Below are positions 57,001-64,000 of a stretch of DNA of 64,000 nt, piece by piece. Within the stretch, counting starts at the first letter, position 1. Each line of letters opens with the position of its first letter. Below the pieces are notes generated by a model, which had not been told where the DNA came from, ran no database searches, and saw only the letters and a list, made by a program, of their open reading frames with translations. The DNA is from Nyssa sinensis (taxonomy: Eukaryota > Streptophyta > Magnoliopsida > Cornales > Nyssaceae): contig CM018051.1 of assembly GCA_008638375.1 (NCBI GenBank), positions 29,075,344 through 29,139,343 on the forward strand, in the 5' to 3' direction. A program made the position numbers and the translations under genes.

Positions 57001-57493
57001 CACAGCATCTTATTCTTATGATTGGCTATCATAATCTTATTCATGGATTCATTGATCATCGATACCAGTGTTGGAGATTTGCATTTACTTACTGAGCTTT
57101 GTAGCTCATTCCACCCCACTTACCCCCCATTTCAGGTGATGACGCTGCGAGACCCCAGTAGGAGTCTGAGAGCGTAGGGGGACATTTTGAAGTACGGTAT
57201 CAGTCTATGTTAGTTCTTCCATGTATTCACCACCCCCGGGTGCTGGTTACGTTTAGTTCTCATTTTGTCTTATGTAGAACTATGTCATGTATTTAATAGA
57301 CTTCCACTGTTTAAACTATTTAAAAGACTTCCGCTGGATTACTGTAATTGATAAAGACTTCCGCTGTTCATTGTTTAAGATTTTTAGTACATTGCATATT
57401 AGTACTATGATACAGGAATGGAAAAAGTAGGGACGGCCTTCGGGTCGGCCCCACGACACGAGATCCGCATAGGGTGGGTTTCGGGTCGTGACA
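54070..57493 (+). repeat. 5' LTR of T4 (3,424 bp)
   Basis: Runs from TGTAATATCCCGACCCGGG to GGGTTTCGGGTCGTGACA. Contains TA, GT and GA microsatellites (54410-54735) and two copies of the ACTCAATGGT-type motif (55861-55900 and 55995-56040). No gene is inside; short open frames at 55002-55361 are repeated unchanged in the other LTR and look like chance. Confidence 0.95.
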
Positions 57494-57496
57494 GCT

Positions 57497-57508
57497 TGGT
57501 ATCAGAGC
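57497..57508 (+). promoter_or_regulatory. Primer-binding site of T4 (initiator tRNA-Met)
   Basis: TGGTATCAGAGC three bases after the LTR, complementary to the 3' end of initiator tRNA-Met. Confidence 0.95.
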
Positions 57509-57618
57509 TTTAGGTTCGATAGTGAGTCATGGGAGATAGGACTAGAGTTAAGACTGTTAGATATGACTGACATCCTATATGTTACAATCATGGACAATTG
57601 TCTTACACATTGACTGGT

Positions 57619-57705
57619 CATCTCATTGGTTATCTCACTGGTTACCTCATTGGTTATCTCACTGGTTATCTCATTGGTTAATTGATTGGTTATCTTCATT
57701 GGTTC
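57619..57705 (+). repeat. 12-bp tandem repeat in T4 leader
   Basis: About seven units of TCATTGGTTATC / TCACTGGTTACC lie just before gag. They are in frame with nothing obvious and could form part of the packaging or leader structure, which is inference. Confidence 0.8.
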
Positions 57706-57716
57706 TATTCACAGTC

Positions 57717-57776
57717 ATGGTTAACACGAGGCAAGGTCCGTTACCCATGGATCGTTTAGAACAATTGGAAGAATGA
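57717..57776 (+). pseudogene. T4 Gag N-terminus, out of frame with the main reading frame
   Basis: ATG at 57717 encodes [19 protein letters not shown], the usual type of Gag start in this group, and ends at TGA 57774-57776. The main frame begins with ATG at 57773, overlapping it in another frame. Either a one-base indel broke Gag or translation reinitiates at 57773. Since the main frame lacks a typical start, a recent frameshift is the simpler reading. Confidence 0.65.
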
Positions 57777-60700
57777 TGCGGACTATCGTTGAACGTTTAC
57801 CACAGATTCAGGCTAGTGCTAGCCAACCCGCACAGCCAGTACAACAGGAACAACCTGTCAACGCAGGCGACAATGTAGGAAACCGTCAAGGAAATGAGCG
57901 AGACGCTGCATACTTATATGAGCGGTTTCAGAAAATGAAACCCCCGACATTCGACGGTACGGGAGGGGCCACTATAGCTGAGGAGTGGTTATTAGAGATG
58001 AACAGGATCTTCAAAATCCTGATATGTACTGAAGTCCAAAAGGTGGCATACGCCACTTATATGCTCAAAGGGATGGCACATAAATGGTGGATGATAGAGG
58101 AAGATAAAGAGCCAGGCATGAACTGGCAACGATTTACCGATATCTTCAACAAAAAGTACTTCTCCCAAGAGGTGCGAAATCGAAGAGTTGCAGAATTTAT
58201 GGTACTGCAACAGGGAGCAATGACAGTGGAGCAATACGAGGCCAAATTTACTGAGTTGGCCAGGTTTGCTCCGAGTGCTGTCAATACCGAGGATCTGAAA
58301 GCCCGCAAGTTTGAGGAAGGATTGAGATGGGCTATCAAGGATAGACTGGTACCCCATCGACTGGCTACCTATGATGATGTAGTGGAGACAGCTCGAGTCA
58401 TAGAAAGGAGTGGCGAGGAATTCGCCAAGAGGAAAGGAAACCAGAAGCTTGGAGGCAACCAAAATAAGAGGCAAGGGCCTTCTGCTTCGGGACATGGATC
58501 TACATTTACCAGACCTGGAGCCGCATCACAGGCAACAGGGTTCGGTCAGAAGAAAAATGGCAACACCAAAAAGGGGGCAGCCAAGTGCTCTCGTTGCAAT
58601 AAGATCCATAAGGGCCAATGTCTCAAGGACAGCAACGCTTGCTTCTACTGTGGCCAGGAGGGACATTATGCAAGAGAATGCCCTCAGAAGGATCAGGCCA
58701 CGCCCAGCACTGCTTCGGTTAAAGCACCAACAACCGGAATAGAACCACCTAGACCTCCAACCCAAAGGAATGGACAGGGGAACGTCCAGCAGCAGGCAGG
58801 ACGAGTTTTCTCCCTTTTACCAGGAGACGTGCAAGCTACGACCTCTGTTGTCGCAGGTACTCTTTTAGTATGCTCACAGCCTGCTCATGTTTTATTTGAC
58901 ACTGGATCTACACATTCATTTGTATCCCCTACATATGCTGCTAGATTGAACCTAGTAACGGAACCCTTAGGGTATTTACTGAATGTTTCTATACCATCGG
59001 GGAAATCATTGTTGGGGGATACCATGTATAGGAATTGTGGGATACAGATTGGGGATACACACTTATTGGCTGACCTTATACCCTTGGAAATTTATGGATT
59101 CGACGTTATCCTTGGAATGGATTGGCTGGCTGCCAATCACGCCACGATAGACTGTGTGGCCAAACGAGTCCTCATACAGAATCCCCAGTTTCCAACAGTT
59201 AACTTTGAGAGGACAGGAGTGGCTTCCCCACCCTACTTCGTTTCCTCTATCCAGGCAAGGCGTCTACTTCGCAAAGGATGTCACGGATTCTTATGTAGTG
59301 TTCAAGACACTGATTCCCAGCAGCCTGAGTTAGAGAAGATTCCCATTGCTAGGGAATTTCCTGGAGTATTCTTGGATGATCTTCCAGGAATGCCCATAGA
59401 TAGGGAAATCGAGTTTTGCATCGACGTATTGCCAAGCACTACACCGATATCCAAGACTCCATATAGGATGGCACCGGCAGAGCTGAAGGAGCTGAAGCTC
59501 CAGTTACAGGAATTATTGGACAAGGGTTTTATACGACCCAACTCGTCACCATGGGGTGCACCTGTATTGTTCATAAAGAAAAAGGATGGAACCATGAGGT
59601 TGTGTATCGACTATAGAGAGCTGAACAAGGTTACCATCAAGAACAGATATCCACTACCCAGAGTAGATGATTTGTTTGACCAATTGAAAGGGGCCCAGGT
59701 GTTTTCGAAGATCGACCTGAGGTCCGGTTATCACCAGTTGAAGGTCAGACCCACTGACATTCAGAAGACAGCATTTAGGACACGGTATGGACACTACGAG
59801 TTTCTCGTTATGCCATTTGGGGTGACCAATGCCCCAGCTGCATTTATGGATATGATGAACCGTGTGTTCAAGCCGTACTTAGATGACTTCGTGGTCGTGT
59901 TCATAGACGACATCTTGGTTTACTCTAAGAACCAGGAAGAACACGAGGTACATCTGAGGAGAGTCCTACAGAAGTTAGGGGAGCAGAAGTTATACGCCAA
60001 GTTGAAGAAATGCGAATTCTGGCTTCCTAGTATAGCATTTTTGGGACACGTGATCAGTAAGGAAGGAATCTCTGTTGATTCCCAGAAGATCGAGGCAATC
60101 ATGAATTGGCCTCAACCTACGAGTGTCACAGAAGTGCGAAGTTTCATGGGGTTAGCAGGCTACTATAGGAGATTTGTCAAGGACTTCTCCAAGATAGCTA
60201 CGCCTATTACCAAACTGACCCGGAAAGGTGTTCCTTTTGTTTGGACAGAGGAACAAGAAAAGAGTTTCCAAGAGTTAAAGGAGCGGTTGGTTACAGCTCC
60301 TATATTGACAGTACCAAATGGAACCGAAGGGTTTGTGATTTATAGTGATGCTTCACTTAAAGGCTTGGGGGGTGTGTTAATGCAGAACGGAAAAGTGGTA
60401 GCATATGCTTCACGACAGTTGAGACCCCATGAAGGGAACTACCCGACACACGATCTCGAGCTGGCCGTCATTGTCTTCGCCTTGAAGATATGGAGGCATT
60501 ATTTATACGGGACCACGTGCGAAATCTTCACCGACCATAAGAGCCTCAAATATCTGTTTACACAGAAGGAGCTCAACATGAGACAACGCCGTTGGTTAGA
60601 GTTATTGAAAGACTATGAGGTCAACATACAGTACCACCCAGGAAAGGCAAATGTGGTAGCTGACGCTCTTAGCAGAAAGTCATCAGAAAGTTTAGCTTGC

Positions 60701-61744
60701 CTATTGACGACACAGAAGGAGATACTGAGAGATTTGGAGGACATGGAAATAGAGATAATTCTGCCCAGTTCCGAGGCACTATGTGCCAATGTCACAGTCG
60801 GTTTGTTGATTGTGGACAAGATCAGGGGACAGCAGGCTCAGGATGAGAAACTGGCTAAGCTTCTTCAAGGAATGGAGACAAACATAGATTCCGAGTACAC
60901 AGTGAAAGATGGAATATTGTATTATCAGGGTAGGATCTGCGTACCCGACGTACCCGAAATCAGGAAGGAGATTCTTGATGAGGCACACAGTTCGAAATTT
61001 GCCTTACATCCAGGGGCCACCAAAATGTATCACAATGTCAAGGATACTTATTGGTGGTCTGGGATGAAACGTCACATAGCTGAGTACATAGCACGATGTG
61101 TCAAGTGCCAGCAAATTAAGGTGGAACATCAGAAGCCTGGGGGACTTCTGCAATCACTGCCCATTCCTGAGTGGAAGTGGGAACACATCACGATGGACTT
61201 TGTGTCAGGATTGCCCAAGACAGTCAAGGGGAGTGACTCTATCTGGGTCATCGTAGACAGATTAACTAAGACAGCTCACTTCTTCGCAACCAATACGACA
61301 CAATCTCTTCAGCGACTAGCCGAGCTATACATCAGAGAGATTGTTAGGCTTCACGGAGTTCCAGTATCAATTGTTTCTGATAGGGACCCCCGGTTCGTAT
61401 CACGATTCTGGAAAGGACTACAACAAGCTATGGGCACGGAGCTAAGTCTTAGCACTGCGTATCACCCCGAGACCGACGGCCAGTCGGAAAGGACGATACA
61501 AACTTTAGAAGACTTACTGCGTTTCTGTGTCATAGACTTTGAAGGGAGTTGGGAAGATCAGTTGCCATTGGTGGAGTTCACGTACAATAATAGCTATCAA
61601 GCTAGTATTGGTATGGCGCCATATGAGGCATTGTACGGCAGGAAGTGCCGATCACCACTGTGTTGGACAGAGGTGGGAGAAAGGAAACTCTATGGGCCAG
61701 AGATAGTGGAACAGACCGCACAAAAGATACAACTGATCCGATAG
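57773..61744 (+). CDS. T4 Gag-Pol polyprotein (ends at a premature stop)
   Basis: 1,323 codons open. Gag domain at residues 45-220 ([28 protein letters not shown]), CCHC knuckle at C290-C293-H298-C303, protease DTGS at 376-379 and ILGMDWL near 446, RT about 560-760 with catalytic IDD 711-713, RNase H with D859, D921 and D964, integrase zinc residues H1079, C1109, C1112 and catalytic D1142, D1203/D1205 and E1239. It makes element cDNA and integrates it. The TAG at 61742-61744 falls after the integrase core and truncates the C-terminal domain; the same frame continues beyond. All visible catalytic residues are kept. Confidence 0.95.
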   Translation: MMRTIVERLPQIQASASQPAQPVQQEQPVNAGDNVGNRQGNERDAAYLYERFQKMKPPTFDGTGGATIAEEWLLEMNRIFKILICTEVQKVAYATYMLKGMAHKWWMIEEDKEPGMNWQRFTDIFNKKYFSQEVRNRRVAEFMVLQQGAMTVEQYEAKFTELARFAPSAVNTEDLKARKFEEGLRWAIKDRLVPHRLATYDDVVETARVIERSGEEFAKRKGNQKLGGNQNKRQGPSASGHGSTFTRPGAASQATGFGQKKNGNTKKGAAKCSRCNKIHKGQCLKDSNACFYCGQEGHYARECPQKDQATPSTASVKAPTTGIEPPRPPTQRNGQGNVQQQAGRVFSLLPGDVQATTSVVAGTLLVCSQPAHVLFDTGSTHSFVSPTYAARLNLVTEPLGYLLNVSIPSGKSLLGDTMYRNCGIQIGDTHLLADLIPLEIYGFDVILGMDWLAANHATIDCVAKRVLIQNPQFPTVNFERTGVASPPYFVSSIQARRLLRKGCHGFLCSVQDTDSQQPELEKIPIAREFPGVFLDDLPGMPIDREIEFCIDVLPSTTPISKTPYRMAPAELKELKLQLQELLDKGFIRPNSSPWGAPVLFIKKKDGTMRLCIDYRELNKVTIKNRYPLPRVDDLFDQLKGAQVFSKIDLRSGYHQLKVRPTDIQKTAFRTRYGHYEFLVMPFGVTNAPAAFMDMMNRVFKPYLDDFVVVFIDDILVYSKNQEEHEVHLRRVLQKLGEQKLYAKLKKCEFWLPSIAFLGHVISKEGISVDSQKIEAIMNWPQPTSVTEVRSFMGLAGYYRRFVKDFSKIATPITKLTRKGVPFVWTEEQEKSFQELKERLVTAPILTVPNGTEGFVIYSDASLKGLGGVLMQNGKVVAYASRQLRPHEGNYPTHDLELAVIVFALKIWRHYLYGTTCEIFTDHKSLKYLFTQKELNMRQRRWLELLKDYEVNIQYHPGKANVVADALSRKSSESLACLLTTQKEILRDLEDMEIEIILPSSEALCANVTVGLLIVDKIRGQQAQDEKLAKLLQGMETNIDSEYTVKDGILYYQGRICVPDVPEIRKEILDEAHSSKFALHPGATKMYHNVKDTYWWSGMKRHIAEYIARCVKCQQIKVEHQKPGGLLQSLPIPEWKWEHITMDFVSGLPKTVKGSDSIWVIVDRLTKTAHFFATNTTQSLQRLAELYIREIVRLHGVPVSIVSDRDPRFVSRFWKGLQQAMGTELSLSTAYHPETDGQSERTIQTLEDLLRFCVIDFEGSWEDQLPLVEFTYNNSYQASIGMAPYEALYGRKCRSPLCWTEVGERKLYGPEIVEQTAQKIQLIR

Positions 61745-62233
61745 CGTTTATTAGCAACTCAAAGTCGACAGAAAAGTTATGCGAATGTTCACCGACGAGA
61801 CCTAGAGTTTGCGAAAGACGATTTTGTGTACTTGAAAGTATCACCCATGAAAGGAGTAGTCAGGTTTGGCAAGAGGGGAAAGCTTGGCCCCAGATACATT
61901 GGGCCATTCAGGATCACAAAGAGGGTTGGACCCGTAGCCTACGAGCTTGCCTTACCTTCAGAGTTAGCACATGTTCACAATGTGTTTCATGTCTCGATGC
62001 TAAGGAAGTGTATACAGAGTGCAGATCAAGTGATCGAGCACAAACCGTTAGACGTCCAAGAAAATCTGAGTTACATAGAACATCCAGTTCAGATTTTGGA
62101 CCGTCGAGATCAGGTACTACGGAACAAGACTATTCCATTAGTCAAAGTTCTGTGGAGAAATCACCGGATGGAAGAGGCTACTTGGGAGCGAGAAGATGAT
62201 ATGCGCGCCAAGTACCCACATTTATTTTCATAG
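61745..62233 (+). pseudogene. T4 Pol C-terminus: GPY/F module and chromodomain, after the stop
   Basis: In the same frame as gag-pol after the TAG. It includes DFVYLKVSPMKGVVRFGKRG, the GPY/F-type GPRYIGPFRITKRVGP, HNVFHVSMLRKC, and a chromodomain-like end (VQILDRRDQVLRNKTIPLVK, VLWRNHRMEEATWERED) with a final LFS stop at 62231-62233. Chromodomains steer integration toward modified histones in chromoviruses. Because of the single stop it would not be made with the rest unless read through. The ATG at 61850 is internal, not a real start. Confidence 0.92.
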
Positions 62234-62268
62234 TAGTATATGCTAAGTTTGAGGACAAACTTATTTTT

Positions 62269-62281
62269 AAGGAGGTAAGAA
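62269..62281 (+). promoter_or_regulatory. Polypurine tract of T4
   Basis: AAGGAGGTAAGAA directly before the 3' LTR, the primer for plus-strand cDNA. Confidence 0.8.
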
Positions 62282-64000
62282 TGTAATATCCCGACCCGGG
62301 ATACGTCACGTATACCGAGGTAGGTCGGTTGAAATATGTAACTTGAACGGTAAGAAAGGTATATCACTGTATTTCACGGAAATGAATGACTGGAAATGGA
62401 AAATGATTGAAATGTATAACAGGTGCTGGGTAACACCCGAGCACCCCAAGACATTGCATCGTAAAGCGTACACGCACGTATTCCATGCATGCCCATGTTT
62501 CCAGACACGTAGTATACTGAAAATTAGTGTATGCATACATGCCCAGAGGTTAAGTATATGCGTATATGTATGGGCGTATAGGTACGTATAAAATATGTAT
62601 AATTATGGGTTATACATGTATATATATATATTATATAATGTATTATAATATATATATATATATATGTATATATATGTGTGTATTTTAAATTAAAATAAAA
62701 AGGAAAAGAAAAGTGGGCAAAGGCTGCTATCAGCCGTGCAAGTGTGTGTGAGTGGGTGATTATATGTATATATATATATATATATATGTATCAAAAAGTG
62801 TGTGTGTGTGCACGGTTCAATGTGTGTGTGTGAGGAGTTGAGTGTATAACACTCAATAGGGAATGGTGGTGACAGAATTAGGTGTTGGAGTGTGTAAGAA
62901 GGTCACAGGGCATGGTGAGGTCTGACTAGAGAGAGAGAGAGAGAGAGAGAGAGAAATGAAAAGCTTATTTCATGCATGAGATCTCTCACTCTCGGGAGAA
63001 GGAAACCAAAAAGGAAAAGAGAGTTTTGGAGTGAGAAGGAAGGGGAAAAAATCTGGAGTAGAGGCGCGAGGAAGAGGGGCTCAACACCAAGGGAACCCGA
63101 ATTTAAAGGTGAGCCACTGTTTCTGCTTCAAAGTGTTATAGCATGATTTGATTCATTTTGATCATAGGGTCTAAACAAGCATGAAATAAGGAACTAAATG
63201 CAAAAAGAATGAGGCTAAATGGCTAAGAAACCGTGGAGAAAATCCGAGTTGCAGGTTCGGGAGGATAATCGGGTCTCACTGATTTTATGTTTAAAACTTT
63301 GCTTTTAGTTTGTAGAAATGTTTCTAAAAGGTGCAGAAAACATTTAGAATGAAAATGGGGTAAAAACCGTGGCTTGGAAGTCACAAAAATGGAAATGAAG
63401 ATCTGGCCGGAAAACCGGCCGGAGCTATTATTCCCTATATTCGTGGGGATTGGAAGGGGTTTAATGGAAATAAAGGGTATGGTTGAGGTCCTTGAGGAAA
63501 GGGGAATAAAATGGCATTCAAAAGTGGTTGAAAAGTGGTCGGATTCCGGTGGTCGTCGCCGGAGAAGGTGACTGCTCACCACCGGAACCCTACCGGACTC
63601 TCGGGGAAGACGACCGGAAAGTCGTGGGGGCTGTCGGGTCGAAACTGAAACGGGTCTGGGTTTGGGTCGGGTCGGTACCCGACCGGATATGAACTGGGCA
63701 TGATACTATGTCGTTTTATGTTTTAAAATTAAATGAAATGGGCTTGTTTGGCTATGGGGATAGGAAATAGAAATTGGGTTTGGGCTTATTCCAACCACGG
63801 ATAAGGGTTAGAACCAGGATATTGGAATCCGGTTCTCTGAATGGACTAAACCGTTTGGTTCAGGGGAAGGGCAGACCGGTTTAGGGTTTTTAGGTCTGAA
63901 CCAACTGGTTCAGACCGCAGCTTTTAGTAATTGTGAACCGGCCCCAAATGTTTTGAAAAATTACACTGTTGCCCAAACATAAAAAATTAATTAAATATTA
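62282..64000 (+). repeat. 3' LTR of T4, first 1,719 bp (cut by window end)
   Basis: Aligns with 54070-55779. By eye there are about eight base differences plus one single-base indel, all within the first ~600 bp, along with length changes in TA and GA tracts; the last ~1.1 kb appears identical. Confidence 0.95.

Larger units (their letters stand above)
54070..64000 (+). mobile_element. Tekay/Del-type chromovirus T4, near-complete (3' LTR runs off window)
   Basis: 5' LTR 54070-57493, initiator-Met primer site, leader repeat, gag-pol in one frame, chromodomain, polypurine tract 62269-62281, 3' LTR from 62282. The 4.8-kb internal region and 3.4-kb LTR predict a total near 11.6 kb. The C-terminal chromodomain after integrase places it with chromoviruses; overall sequence and long LTRs suggest Tekay/Del. 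It is the youngest element here because the LTRs are nearly identical over 1.7 kb. Confidence 0.95.

Noticed and set aside
1..64000. A host protein-coding gene or defence-type gene cluster
   Set aside because: Every frame with recognisable domains is retrotransposon-derived; the remaining frames are short, lack domains or lie in LTRs.

Overview
The window is plant nuclear DNA, most likely from a eudicot, and it is made almost entirely of transposable elements. The evidence is Ty3/Gypsy elements of the Tat and chromovirus (Tekay/Del-like) lineages, plant-type L1 LINEs (ORF1 with DUF4283 and a CCHC knuckle, ORF2 with endonuclease, reverse transcriptase and zf-RVT), TA/GA/CT microsatellites and TGGTATCAGAGC initiator-Met primer sites. 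I found no convincing host gene, rRNA, functional tRNA or CRISPR array.

Layout. 1-4714 is the internal region of a Tat-lineage Gypsy element on the minus strand, followed by its LTR from 4715. 5894-6029 and 11793-11967 are two halves of a Gypsy gag remnant, split by a minus-strand solo LTR ('T1', 6030-11787, 5-bp duplication CCCCC). T1 itself holds a 5'-truncated LINE (9718-11542) with a perfect 18-bp duplication. 11970-13308 holds a fragment of a chromovirus LTR (family 'B') and two tandem-repeat arrays. 13309-20597 is a decayed minus-strand LINE interrupted at 16926-19313 by a B-family insertion whose two LTRs point in opposite directions. 20598-23283 is the 5' half of a plus-strand LINE, cut by a B element whose 5' LTR begins at 23284.

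From 23284 to 49022 the sequence resolves into ONE B element with nested insertions and one inversion. Its left part (LTR, gag, protease, start of RT) is 23284-27013. Its middle (RT, RNase H, most of integrase) lies inverted at 37359-35688. Its right part (integrase end, 3' LTR) is 48078-49022. A solo LTR (T') sits in RT with duplicated GTCAT, another solo LTR (T) sits in T' with duplicated AGCAC, another (T2, 29325-33130, AGCCG) sits in T, a near full-length LINE (38352-44794) also sits in T', and a 5'-inverted LINE (33255-35687) sits in integrase. The two copies of each of three target duplications (GTCAT, AGCAC, TTTTGGAAGG) now lie far apart and in opposite orientation; they fit together if about 14.8 kb (33255-48077) has been inverted.

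49023-54069 holds degenerate LTR sequence of the same broad type, first minus then plus oriented. 54070 to the window end is a young Tekay/Del-type element (T4): complete 5' LTR, PBS, gag-pol, chromodomain, PPT and the first 1.7 kb of the 3' LTR. It carries one in-frame stop in the integrase region and a frame break at the start of gag.

The elements interact only as nested parasites. The most useful content is their structural history: the inversion, the inverted-LTR insertion, the twin-primed LINE, and motifs conserved among otherwise diverged LTRs and LINE ends. T1, T, T', T2, T4, B and L1a-L1e are labels used in this report only.
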